Of a stretch of 64,000 bases of DNA, positions 37,565 through 46,448 are shown piece by piece. Within the stretch, counting starts at the first letter, position 1; each line of letters begins with the position of its first letter. The stretch spans positions 434,001 through 498,000 of the forward strand of contig NZ_JACOFT010000003.1 of the NCBI RefSeq assembly GCF_014699135.1, given 5' to 3'. A program made the translations under genes and the position numbers. Below the pieces are notes generated by a model. That model had not been told where the DNA came from, made no database searches, and was given only the letters and a program-made list of their open reading frames with translations. This DNA is from Cognatundibacterium aquatile (GTDB taxonomy: Bacteria > Pseudomonadota > Gammaproteobacteria > Burkholderiales > Burkholderiaceae_D).

Positions 37565-37776
37565 CGATATTCCGCTGCCACTGCGAAGGTTGGAGCGCAG
37601 CGGTGGCGGAATTTTTTTCTGCATTGATCGTTGCATTTGTCGTTACTTTTGCGGCAGTGACACAGACCGGTTTTTCCGGTCTTTTGTCGTTCATAGCGTC
37701 GCCTGCAAAAATCCGGCATCTATCGGTAGCCGATCTGTATTGAAACTGTATTCAAACCGTATTTTTATGAATTTTA
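37565..37776. other. Intergenic region upstream of the palindromic element
   Basis: About 210 bases with short random frames and no recognised gene or terminator. Together with the palindromic element that follows, it forms the 349-base gap before the acyl-CoA ligase gene. Confidence 0.4.
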
Positions 37777-37854
37777 GGGGAGTATCTTTAAAAAACAGCT
37801 TATTCTCAGCATAAATAAAGGGGTTTAAAAAATACTCCCCGGGAGTATTTTTCA
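37777..37854. repeat. Dispersed intergenic element, copy 1, with palindromic AATACTCCCC/GGGAGTATT
   Basis: An approximately 78-base element bounded by GGGGAGTAT and by the inverted repeat AATACTCCC/GGGAGTATT (37831-37849). Its reverse complement shares the order of blocks with the element at 55019: TACTCCC, AGTAT, TTTTAA, CCCCTT, TATGCTGA, AATA and GTTTT. It lies 60 bases before the acyl-CoA ligase start. It could be an operator for a CsoR/RcnR-like or TetR repressor, or a short mobile repeat. Confidence 0.7.
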
Positions 37855-37913
37855 TGCCTCCGACGATCTGTTGTGCTTAATTTTCCAAAAAAACCATTAT
37901 TCAGGAGACAAAA

Positions 37914-39614
37914 ATGAGCGACACACCTTGGATCAATTCTTACCCTGCGGGCGTACACTGGGATGCCGCATTAACACTCAGCAGCGTGCCGCAATTGCTG
38001 CATGATGCAGTTGCCCGCTGGCCGGATTTACCCGCACTGGAATTCATGGGCAAGAAAACCAGCTACCGTGAATTGCAGACACTGGTCGATCAGGCGACCA
38101 AAGGATTTCAGCAGCTTGGCGTTAAGCCAGGCGTGCATGTCGGTTTGTTTTTGCCGAATACGCCGCATTATGTGATCAGCTTTTTTGCGATTCTGCAGGC
38201 TGGCGGCACGGTCGTGAATTACTCGCCGCTCGACGCCGAAAAAGTGCTGGAACATAAAATAGAAGACAGCCATACCGATATGCTGGTGACGCTGGACATG
38301 AGCATGCTGTATCCACAGATGGCGAAAATGCTGACACATACGCGCCTGCAAAAACTCATCGTCGGCAATATCGCTGAAATGACACCGTATCCTGAAGCGG
38401 TGCGCGCTAACCTCGATAAAGCTGCGCAGCTGTGCACGATTCCGCAGGATGCACAACATGTGTTGTTTGCTGATTTGCTGGCGAATGATGGCCAGTACAC
38501 GGCCGTGGCTGCGACCGATCCTGTCGAGACGATCGCGGTCTTGCAATACACCGGCGGCACCACCGGGCTGGCGAAAGGCGCGATGCTGACCCATGCGAAT
38601 CTGACCGCTGCCTGCAGCCAGATCGTAGAAACCACGCAGACCGAGCCACGCTTGTTAGAAGAAGGCAAAGAGCGTTTGCTGGCGGTGTTACCGCTGTTCC
38701 ATATTTATGCGCTGACGGTGGATATGTTGTTCGGTATCCGCCTCGGGGCAGAAATTGTGCTGCATACCCGCTTTGATGTGGAAGCCGTGGTCAAGGATCT
38801 GGCAGCCAAAAAAATTACGGTATTTCCCGGGGTGCCGACGATGTATACCGCCATCATTCATTATCCGCAGATCAAAGACTTCGATCTGCGTTCGCTCAAA
38901 TTCTGTAATTCCGGCGGCGCCCCTTTACCTGCCGAGGTGTTGCAGCAATTCCAGAGTATTACCGGCTGCACTTTGCTGGAAGGCTGGGGCATGACTGAGA
39001 CCTCACCGACTGGCACTTTCACGCCTGTTTCCGGTGTGCGTAAAGCAGGTTCCTGCGGTTTGCCGACACCGGGCATACGCTTTAAATTTGCCAGCATCGA
39101 TGACCCGCGCACGTTTGTGGCGAGAGGTGAACGCGGCGAAATCTGCGTTGCCGGAGCGAACGTCATGAAAGGCTATTGGAACAAGCCAGATGCAACCCGC
39201 GATGCGTTTACCGCCGACGGCTATTTCCGTACCGGCGACGTTGGCTATATGGATGAAGACGGTTTCATCTACATCGTGGACCGCACCAAAGATATGATTT
39301 TATCGGGCGGCTACAATGTCTATCCGCGCAATATCGAGGAAGCGATTTACCAGCATCCGGCGGTCGCGGAAGTCAGTGTGATCGGTATTCCCGATGAATA
39401 TCGTGGTCAGGCAGCGAAAGCGTTTATCAAACTCAAAGCAGGACAGACGCCGTTTAGTTTCGATGTGTTGAAAGAGTTTTTGAAAGACAAACTCGGCAAA
39501 CATGAAATGCCGCAGGCGATGGAAATTCGCCCGGAATTGCCGAAAACGCCGGTCGGCAAATTGTCGAAAAAAGAGCTCTACGATGAAGAAGCGAAGAAAC
39601 GCGTTGCCGCATAA
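37914..39614 (+). CDS. fadD: Long-chain fatty acid-CoA ligase-like AMP-binding enzyme
   Basis: A 566-residue acyl-CoA synthetase of the ANL family. The AMP-binding P-loop YTGGTTGLAKGAMLTHANL (about residue 210), the GWGMTETSP motif, RTGDVGYMDEDGFIYIVDRTKDMI hinge block and the C-terminal catalytic Lys in KTPVGKLSKKEL are intact. It activates a carboxylic acid to acyl-CoA with ATP. A strong AGGAG precedes the ATG. Located after the histidine phosphatase-SDR-ACAD cluster, it could provide the CoA-ester substrate. The exact acid is unknown. Confidence 0.93.
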   Translation: MSDTPWINSYPAGVHWDAALTLSSVPQLLHDAVARWPDLPALEFMGKKTSYRELQTLVDQATKGFQQLGVKPGVHVGLFLPNTPHYVISFFAILQAGGTVVNYSPLDAEKVLEHKIEDSHTDMLVTLDMSMLYPQMAKMLTHTRLQKLIVGNIAEMTPYPEAVRANLDKAAQLCTIPQDAQHVLFADLLANDGQYTAVAATDPVETIAVLQYTGGTTGLAKGAMLTHANLTAACSQIVETTQTEPRLLEEGKERLLAVLPLFHIYALTVDMLFGIRLGAEIVLHTRFDVEAVVKDLAAKKITVFPGVPTMYTAIIHYPQIKDFDLRSLKFCNSGGAPLPAEVLQQFQSITGCTLLEGWGMTETSPTGTFTPVSGVRKAGSCGLPTPGIRFKFASIDDPRTFVARGERGEICVAGANVMKGYWNKPDATRDAFTADGYFRTGDVGYMDEDGFIYIVDRTKDMILSGGYNVYPRNIEEAIYQHPAVAEVSVIGIPDEYRGQAAKAFIKLKAGQTPFSFDVLKEFLKDKLGKHEMPQAMEIRPELPKTPVGKLSKKELYDEEAKKRVAA

Positions 39615-39635
39615 AACTGCGATGTAAAGCGACAT

Positions 39636-39665
39636 AAAAAAAGGGAGCGATTGCTCCCTTTTTTA
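39636..39665. terminator. Bidirectional terminator after fadD-like gene
   Basis: Stem AAGGGAGC/GCTCCCTT with GATT loop, A-run before and T-run after, between the convergent acyl-CoA ligase and sppA genes. Confidence 0.9.
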
Positions 39666-39695
39666 TATGCTCTGTCGCTTAGCCCTAGCCTTAGA

Positions 39696-41552
39696 TTAAG
39701 GATTCGTACACAGACAATGCGTCAGTGCCGTATAGCCTTTGCCGTCTTTATTGATGTCGGCGAGCCAGCTCAGTTCGGATGCCATTTGCAATGCTGCTGC
39801 CGGTGGTACGCCGGTCGGTACCAGTGCGACTTTGAATTGCTGTTGCAGTACTTTGGTCGTTTGTGAGCCGAGCAAATCAAAAATACGGTCAACTTTCGAC
39901 ATTTCCGGTTCTACATAACTGACGCGGAAATCGCTGCCGAGTTTGGCGCGATTCGCAGCCGATTTTAAGGCATCGGAATAGCTGCCAACGGTATCGACCA
40001 GATTGCGTTCTTTTGCCTGCGCACCAGTCCAGACACGTCCCTGCGCGACAGCATCAATTTTCTCTGGAGTCGTTTTACGGGCGGCTGCGGCTTTACCGGT
40101 AAATTCCGAGTAAATGTGATTGATACTGCTCTGTACCAGTTCACCGAATTTCGGACTCAGCGGACGCAAAGGATTAAAACCGTCGCCCAGCCAAGTGGTC
40201 GTGGTGCCGCCTGTGTGCACGCCGAGTTTATCGAGCGCTTTTTCTGCGGTCGGCAGAATCGCAAACACGCCGATAGAACCGGTGACAGTCGCTTCATCAG
40301 CGATCACTTCGTCGGCCGCCATGGAAATCCAGTAACCGCCTGATGCAGCAACGTTACCCATGGAAACGACAACCGGCTTACCAGCCTTGCGCGTCAGCTC
40401 GAGCTCGCGACGGATTAACTCGGAACCGAAAGCACTGCCGCCAGGCGAATCAACACGCAAGACGATGGCTTTGATACTGTCATCTTCCCGCGCTTTGCGG
40501 ATCAGTTTCGATGTCGACAAACCACCGATAGAACCCGCGGTCGCATTTCCTTCGCTGATTTCACCGGAAGCCACCACAACGCCAACCGCGTTACCGAATA
40601 GCTGTGGTTTCTGACGAGCGAGATAATCGTCAAAGGCAATCTGACGGAATGTTTTACCTTGTTCGTCTCTGGCACCGTTTTTCAGCATCAGATCACGCAA
40701 TTCATCGCGGGTTTTCAAGCCATCGACAAGCTTCAGATTTAACGCCAGTTTGGCGCTGTCGTCGCCTGCGGCCTTCATTTGTTCAGGCAGTTCATTAATG
40801 CCCTGCATGATGCTGCCGGCAGGCAGTTTGCGTGCTTTCTCTACATTGTCGGTATAGGTTTTCCACATCGCGTTGTAGAGGAAAGTATCGGCTTCCATTG
40901 CGGCTGGCGATGGCTCGTTCGCAATGTAAGGCTCGGCAAAGCTTTTGTAGGTACCGACCTTGAGCAGATTGACGGTCACACCGACTTTATCGAGCGCATC
41001 GCGGTAGTAGTTACGATAGCGGCCGAAGCCCGTCATCATCACGGAACCCATAGGGTGCAGATAAACTTGATTCGCATGTGCCGCCAGAAAATACTGACGC
41101 TGATCGAAATTTGAACCCCATGCAATCACGGGCTTGCCGGACGCTTTGAAGCGGTCAATCGCCGCTGCGACTTCACGCAACATCGGCAAGCCAGCGCCAC
41201 CCATATCGTCAAGCAGCAGAACGGCGCTGTGTATCTTGTCGTCCTTGGCGGCGCTATCAAGCACGCTCAGTATATCGCGCAATTGCGTACTCTTTTTAGC
41301 GTTACCCTGTGCTTCAGCGAGCAAAGCTTCGCGGGCATTGCCCGAGTGTTGTTCAACCAGCGCCCCTTTGAAATCCAGAATCAGGGCGGTCTTGTCTTCC
41401 AGCTTTTTGACTCCACCGGAAAAAATGCCGATCAGCAGCGCGATGAAAAATACCAGCAGCAGCAAATTCAACAAAACCCGGCGGCTGAAATCCAGCGCGC
41501 GCCACAGATATCGGAAGCCCTGGCCTATCCAGCGAAATGGAGAGAAACTCAT
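39696..41552 (-). CDS. sppA: Signal peptide peptidase SppA, 67-kDa type
   Basis: A 618-residue membrane protease of the S49 family with two homologous domains. A transmembrane helix is at about 25-48. The N-terminal half supplies the general-base Lys (in NLLKVGTYKSFAEPY), and the C-terminal half the nucleophilic Ser in MGNVAASGGYWI, with RVDSPGGSAFGSELI upstream. It digests signal peptides left in the inner membrane. AAAGGA precedes the ATG; the S1/P1 nuclease gene lies 24 bases upstream on the same strand. Confidence 0.95.
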   Translation of the reverse strand: MSFSPFRWIGQGFRYLWRALDFSRRVLLNLLLLVFFIALLIGIFSGGVKKLEDKTALILDFKGALVEQHSGNAREALLAEAQGNAKKSTQLRDILSVLDSAAKDDKIHSAVLLLDDMGGAGLPMLREVAAAIDRFKASGKPVIAWGSNFDQRQYFLAAHANQVYLHPMGSVMMTGFGRYRNYYRDALDKVGVTVNLLKVGTYKSFAEPYIANEPSPAAMEADTFLYNAMWKTYTDNVEKARKLPAGSIMQGINELPEQMKAAGDDSAKLALNLKLVDGLKTRDELRDLMLKNGARDEQGKTFRQIAFDDYLARQKPQLFGNAVGVVVASGEISEGNATAGSIGGLSTSKLIRKAREDDSIKAIVLRVDSPGGSAFGSELIRRELELTRKAGKPVVVSMGNVAASGGYWISMAADEVIADEATVTGSIGVFAILPTAEKALDKLGVHTGGTTTTWLGDGFNPLRPLSPKFGELVQSSINHIYSEFTGKAAAARKTTPEKIDAVAQGRVWTGAQAKERNLVDTVGSYSDALKSAANRAKLGSDFRVSYVEPEMSKVDRIFDLLGSQTTKVLQQQFKVALVPTGVPPAAALQMASELSWLADINKDGKGYTALTHCLCTNP

Positions 41553-41576
41553 AGTAGTCCTTTGGTAGCGGAGTGA

Positions 41577-42590
41577 TTATTCTGGCCAGACAGTTTGTAA
41601 GATCTGCGCCAGATGTGCACCTGCACGCACTAAGGCATCTTCTTTCATGCTGACCATGGTTTTTTCATATTCCAGCGGCAGCGCGATAGACCAGCTGTTG
41701 CCGCGCTGATTCGGTGTGCTTTTGCTGAACTGTGTTCCTGCAAATAATTTTTTGGCGTCACTGACGGCATCATCTGCCCACAAGGCAGGTAATTGTTCCA
41801 GCGGTGCTTTTGCCACGTTCAGCGTGCGCGCTTTTTTGGTTAATGCTTCATTCATGCGGCCGCGTTTAAATTGCTGCGGCAAATCATCCCATAAAGAATG
41901 CAGATTGCCGCAAGGGCACTGCAAAGCATTGCCGCCGACGGTATTGCTGCCACGGTCGTACTCGCCTTCATCCGGATTGACGATCTTGCCTTCCGCGTTC
42001 AGAAATACCGAACCTACGTGCAGCGGTTGATGAATATCGCCGACATAGTGCGTCAGTAAGGCCAGTGCTTCCTGCTTATCTTTAAATGCAAATGGCTTAG
42101 GCTGCGGTTTCCCCTGCAAGACCAGCGCAGCGGCACGAATCGCATTCACGACATCATGATCGCTGGTGCCGACATAGCCGGTTTTGTAATGATCGTGCTG
42201 CAGAGCGACATCGGCATAGTGATATTGCTTATGGCAGTTTTCTTCATCAAAAGCCGGGTTGCAATTCGTATTGTTGCGACGGACATAATCGGCCATTGCG
42301 GCGATGCCGGCTGGATTTTCAAACGGTGCGCATTCCGGATAGCGCCCGGCTGATGTGTACGCATAATCCTTTTCAGGCGAAATGCCTTTAACGCAGTCGC
42401 CCCAGACCGACATTTTTTCCAGCGTGTTGTCACCGAGCAGAGCTTTGACCTGGGCACCGGCTTTGGTGCCGCTCAGTAATTGATCAGCAATCGCCCCGAC
42501 CGTCTGGTGACCATCGGCACCCCAGGCAAAACTGAGTTGCGGCAGGCTGGTCGCGCATAACATCATGGCTGAAATGAATATCTTTTTCAT
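41577..42590 (-). CDS. Exported S1/P1-type nuclease
   Basis: A 337-residue exported phospholipase C/P1 nuclease-fold enzyme with a signal peptide ending near LSFA. The mature protein starts WGADGHQTVGAIAD, with N-terminal Trp (whose amino group binds zinc) and His; further zinc ligands are in HYVGDIHQPLHVG and NLHSLWDD. It degrades single-stranded nucleic acids in the periplasm or outside. Length is close to the bacterial forms (300-340). It is upstream of sppA (24-base gap). Confidence 0.92.
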   Translation of the reverse strand: MKKIFISAMMLCATSLPQLSFAWGADGHQTVGAIADQLLSGTKAGAQVKALLGDNTLEKMSVWGDCVKGISPEKDYAYTSAGRYPECAPFENPAGIAAMADYVRRNNTNCNPAFDEENCHKQYHYADVALQHDHYKTGYVGTSDHDVVNAIRAAALVLQGKPQPKPFAFKDKQEALALLTHYVGDIHQPLHVGSVFLNAEGKIVNPDEGEYDRGSNTVGGNALQCPCGNLHSLWDDLPQQFKRGRMNEALTKKARTLNVAKAPLEQLPALWADDAVSDAKKLFAGTQFSKSTPNQRGNSWSIALPLEYEKTMVSMKEDALVRAGAHLAQILQTVWPE

Positions 42591-42932
42591 AGAGGTTCAG
42601 ATAGGGTTGGGAAAATAGCATCAATGGTAGTACACAAAGATGACGAGGGTATAGCAAACTGCAAAAATTTTATTCAGATCACGGCTGTTGTTTGCTGCGT
42701 GAACTTTCTTTTTTTGTTTTTCTGTTGGACCGGGAATGCGGTTTTACCCCTGATGTGGGTAATAAAAAATATCAAAATATCTACCAGCCTTTGCATTGAT
42801 GATTGACACAAGTCAGCATCGCCCGACTACACTGGAGCATCATCTCTGGGGTGCAGACGGCGGGCAGCCTTACTGTGTTCGTGTTGAAAAATAATTGCTG
42901 TTCCTGGTTTTTGCTAAAGAAAGCAGACAAGC
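42591..42932. other. Divergent intergenic region
   Basis: About 340 bases between the divergent nuclease and binding-protein genes; T-rich in the middle. It must contain both promoters but no clean -35/-10 pair stands out and no gene is supported. Confidence 0.4.
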
Positions 42933-43835
42933 ATGAAACAACGTTGTTTATTTCTGTTGTCATGGATATCTACGATAGCGCTACTGATCCTGAACCTGTT
43001 TCTGGCGATACCGCTTGCCAGTGCGGCAGATGCGGCGAAAAAAACAGCATTGATCCGCTACCCTCTGGTCTCACTCAATGCCGACCCGCATGCAGACTAT
43101 GTGTTGGAAATTCTCCGGCATGCTGTGAAGGCGAGCGGTCAGCCGTACCAGTTGCAGGCGAGTGAGGTCGCGATGCAGCAGGCCCGGGCTATTTATGAAC
43201 TGACGTCGCCAAATGGAATCGTTGATATCCTGTGGACGATGAGCACGGATGAGAGAGAAGCACAACTGATCCCTATCCGCATCCCTATCGACAAAGGTTT
43301 GCTGGGATGGCGTCTGGCGCTGGTCAGAGCGGCGGATGCAGAGATTTTTCGCGAAGTGAGAACATTGAAAGATCTGAGTGCTTTCAGCGCCGGGCAGGAA
43401 ATGGACTGGCCCGATGTCGCGATTCTGAGAAATAATGGTTTGCCAGTCAAAACATCTGCTTCCTATGACCCTTTATTTACGATGCTGAAGGCCGGACGTT
43501 TTGATTATTTTCCACGCGCTGTTTTTGAAATTCAGAATGAGCTTGATCAGCGGCCCTTTCTCGACCTGGTGATTGATAAGCACATCGTTTTGTATTACCC
43601 ATCCGCCTTGTATTTTTTTGTCAGTCCACGCGAGCCAAAAATGGCTCAGGATATACAACGCGGGTTGGAAGAGCTGATTAAAAACGGCACTTTTGAAAAA
43701 ATTTTTCAGCGGGCCAATCAGGATGCGATTAAAAATGCAAATTTGAAGTCCCGTACTGTCATCACCTTGCGTAATCCGTTTCTGAGTCTGGAAAAAATGC
43801 CTTTACATCGACCCGGCTTATGGTTCCGGCCATGA
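42933..43835 (+). CDS. Orphan family-3-like periplasmic solute-binding protein
   Basis: A 300-residue exported protein with a signal sequence ending SAADA (about residue 32). The mature part begins ALIRYPLVSLNADPHADYVLEILRHAVKASG, and later VDILWTMSTDEREAQLIPIRIPIDKGLLGWR and LKAGRFDYFPRAVFEIQNEL, as in diverged SBP_bac_3 proteins. No transport partner is nearby, so it may be a sensor accessory or an orphan scavenger. Start ATG has GAAAG upstream. The ligand cannot be predicted. Confidence 0.8.
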   Translation: MKQRCLFLLSWISTIALLILNLFLAIPLASAADAAKKTALIRYPLVSLNADPHADYVLEILRHAVKASGQPYQLQASEVAMQQARAIYELTSPNGIVDILWTMSTDEREAQLIPIRIPIDKGLLGWRLALVRAADAEIFREVRTLKDLSAFSAGQEMDWPDVAILRNNGLPVKTSASYDPLFTMLKAGRFDYFPRAVFEIQNELDQRPFLDLVIDKHIVLYYPSALYFFVSPREPKMAQDIQRGLEELIKNGTFEKIFQRANQDAIKNANLKSRTVITLRNPFLSLEKMPLHRPGLWFRP

Positions 43836-43979
43836 GTTGCAGGACTGCTACCGCAGCTGTGCTGGTGTAAGTCTGGCAAAACTAAGGCGATTCTGATCTG
43901 CAAAGCGGATGCGTATTCGACTTCATTCTCAATACCAGCTAAACTTGCGTGTTTTTCTTCCATTTTTGCGGCATCTGCA

Positions 43980-45665
43980 ATGACTACCAACCACGAATCC
44001 ACAGACGACATCCCAGAATCCGCATCGGCAACAGCGGCGGACACAACGCAAGGCCATGCTGCGTCAAAAGATCTGATCAGCCGCGAAGTTAAGCGTCGTC
44101 GCACTTTCGGCATTATTTCCCATCCGGATGCGGGTAAAACGACGCTGACAGAAAAACTGCTGATGTTTTCCGGCGCGATTCAACTCGCTGGTACGGTCAA
44201 GGCGCGTAAGAGCGGTCGCCATGCGACTTCGGACTGGATGGAAATCGAAAAGCAACGTGGTATTTCGGTTGCTTCGTCCGTCATGCAGTTTGAATACCGC
44301 GATCACGTTGTGAATCTGCTCGATACGCCGGGTCACCAGGATTTTTCTGAAGATACCTATCGCGTGTTGACGGCAGTGGACTCTGCGCTGATGGTGATTG
44401 ATGCGGCGAAAGGTGTGGAAGAACAAACGATCAAACTGCTGAACGTTTGCCGTATGCGCAATACGCCGATTATCAGTTTCGTCAACAAGATGGACCGGGA
44501 AACCCGCGATCCTCTGGAATTGCTGGATGAGCTGGAATCGGTTTTAAAGATTCAATGTTCACCGGTCACCTGGCCTATCGGCATGGGAAAAACCTTCCGC
44601 GGTGTGTACCATATTCTACGCGATGAAATTCTGTTGTTCACGCCGGGCAGCGAGCGTGCGGATCAGGAATTTGAAGTTATCAAAGGCATCGATAATCCAC
44701 GTCTGGCGGAGATGTTCCCGCTGGAAATCGAACAATTGAAGATGGAAGTGGAACTGGTGCATGGCGCATCGCATCCGTTCAGCTTGGAAGATTTCCTGGC
44801 CGGTGTGCAGACGCCGGTGTTCTTCGGTTCCGCGATTAATAACTTCGGTGTGCGTGAAATTCTGAATGCCTTGCTGGACTGGGCACCGCCGCCACGCGAA
44901 CGTGATGCCACCGTGCGTTCTGTCGAGCCGACCGAGCAGGCGTTTTCCGGTTTTGTATTCAAGATTCAGGCGAATATGGATCCGGCGCATCGTGACCGTA
45001 TTGCGTTTTTGCGTGTGTGTTCCGGCCGCTTCGAGCGCGGTATGAAGCTCAAGCATTTGCGCCTGAACCGTGAGATTAAAGTGTCGTCGGTCGTGACCTT
45101 CATGGCGTCCTCGCGTGAACAAGTGGAAGAGGCGTATGCGGGCGATATCATCGGCTTACCGAATCACGGCAACATGCAGATCGGTGACAGTTTTTCTGAA
45201 GGCGAACTGTTGCAATTTACCGGTATTCCATATTTCGCACCGGATTTTTTCCGCACTGCACGTATTCTGAATCCGCTGAAAATCAAGCAACTACAAAAAG
45301 GTTTGCAGCAACTTGGTGAAGAAGGCGCGGTACAGGTATTCAAGCCGGTCGTCAGCAGTGATCTTGTGCTGGGCGCGGTCGGTGTCTTGCAGTTTGAGGT
45401 TGTTGCCAGCCGCCTTAAAAATGAATACGGCGTGGATGCTGTATTTGAAGGCACCAGCATCAGCAGCGCGCGCTGGATTACTTGTGACGACAAAAAAATG
45501 CTGGCTGATTTTGAACGCTCATCTGCCGGTGCGAACATCGCGTTTGATGCGGCAGGTAACATGGCGTATCTGGCGACTTCTGGTGTGAATCTGAAACTCA
45601 CACAAGAACGCTGGCCTGGTGTCACGTTCCACGCGACCCGCGAACATGCGGCGAAGCTGGGTTAA
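43980..45665 (+). CDS. prfC: Peptide chain release factor 3
   Basis: A 561-residue GTPase that recycles RF1/RF2 after termination. G domain motifs are [19 protein letters not shown] (P-loop), DTPGHQDF, and NKMDRE; domains II and III follow to [17 protein letters not shown]. The protein carries about 35 residues of low-complexity, acidic/Ala/Thr-rich N-terminal extension ([20 protein letters not shown]) absent in the E. coli protein; no in-frame ATG, GTG or TTG exists after it until the conserved core, so the extension is probably real. Terminator at 45747. Confidence 0.95.
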   Translation: MTTNHESTDDIPESASATAADTTQGHAASKDLISREVKRRRTFGIISHPDAGKTTLTEKLLMFSGAIQLAGTVKARKSGRHATSDWMEIEKQRGISVASSVMQFEYRDHVVNLLDTPGHQDFSEDTYRVLTAVDSALMVIDAAKGVEEQTIKLLNVCRMRNTPIISFVNKMDRETRDPLELLDELESVLKIQCSPVTWPIGMGKTFRGVYHILRDEILLFTPGSERADQEFEVIKGIDNPRLAEMFPLEIEQLKMEVELVHGASHPFSLEDFLAGVQTPVFFGSAINNFGVREILNALLDWAPPPRERDATVRSVEPTEQAFSGFVFKIQANMDPAHRDRIAFLRVCSGRFERGMKLKHLRLNREIKVSSVVTFMASSREQVEEAYAGDIIGLPNHGNMQIGDSFSEGELLQFTGIPYFAPDFFRTARILNPLKIKQLQKGLQQLGEEGAVQVFKPVVSSDLVLGAVGVLQFEVVASRLKNEYGVDAVFEGTSISSARWITCDDKKMLADFERSSAGANIAFDAAGNMAYLATSGVNLKLTQERWPGVTFHATREHAAKLG

Positions 45666-45746
45666 AGCGACGGCTTGCTATTTGGTGAGCAGATAAAAAT
45701 TCGATACAAAGTAAACACAGATCAATAGCAAAGACTCAATTCTGAT

Positions 45747-45788
45747 GCGGCTCGTAAAGGTTTTTTCCTTTGCGAGCCGCTTTGTTAT
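45747..45788 (+). terminator. prfC terminator
   Basis: Long stem GCGGCTCG-AAAGG/CCTTT-CGAGCCGC with a TTTTTT loop, followed by TTTGTTATT. About 80 bases after prfC. Confidence 0.8.
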
Positions 45789-45944
45789 TGAGACTGATAA
45801 CGAGAGTTGAAATCGCGTTTTTATTTGCTACTATTCCACCTGCATATCGCAAACGGTATGCCTGCGGCAGAGTATGCTGCGGACGACCCTTCTGAAATAT
45901 CGAATTGACTTCCGTTTTTTGATTCATCGTCAGGGAGATTCATC

Positions 45945-46259
45945 ATGGCATTATTCTTTATTGAAGCAGTCAGGTTTGATGACAGTGGCAAGCGTATTGA
46001 AAAAGTGCGCTGGGGACGAAGTAAAGGCGGGCAGGTGATGCCACCGGCGATCGTGGATGATCCACAGGAGGTTGATGTCGGTGTGGTCTGGGATACCATT
46101 GCCAATGGCGATGAGGTGGTGACGAAATTCCATGGCGATCATGGCATCGTGTTGGGCGAGAAAGTGACCGGTGTGCTGTACGAAGATGGTATGCGCGGGC
46201 TATGCGGTGATGCAAATGGCAGTGATGGCATCCGCTTGCAGGATTTGCCGTCTTTTTAA
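45945..46259 (+). CDS. Small hypothetical protein (possibly DUF3892-like)
   Basis: A 104-residue soluble protein: MALFFIEAVRFDDSGKRIEKVRWGR, then MPPAIVDDPQEVDVGVVWDTIANGDEVVTKF and the C-terminal DGIRLQDLPSF. The first part (a strand pair with xVRWG) resembles DUF3892 proteins, a tentative assignment. The start has AGGGAGA 6 bases upstream. Composition matches neighbours. It seems monocistronic, divergent of nothing, and downstream of prfC on the same strand after the terminator. Confidence 0.65.
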   Translation: MALFFIEAVRFDDSGKRIEKVRWGRSKGGQVMPPAIVDDPQEVDVGVVWDTIANGDEVVTKFHGDHGIVLGEKVTGVLYEDGMRGLCGDANGSDGIRLQDLPSF

Positions 46260-46448
46260 GCACAACAATTCATACTCTTCTGCTTTGAAAAGTAAAATTG
46301 TTTGGATCACCTAATTCGTCTAATGTTTTTCTGCTCTTTGCTCTGCAAAAGATGCGGTACCAGATGTCATCTGATGCAGAGCAAAGGCAGTTGTTTACTA
46401 ATGGTTCGGTTATTGTTTGTATGTGTTTTTCACCTGTATCGTTCAGAC

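Noticed and set aside
37561..37743. 60-codon frame after the ACAD10/11-like gene
   Set aside because: It overlaps the ACAD stop codon, lacks a start signal and has no recognisable features.
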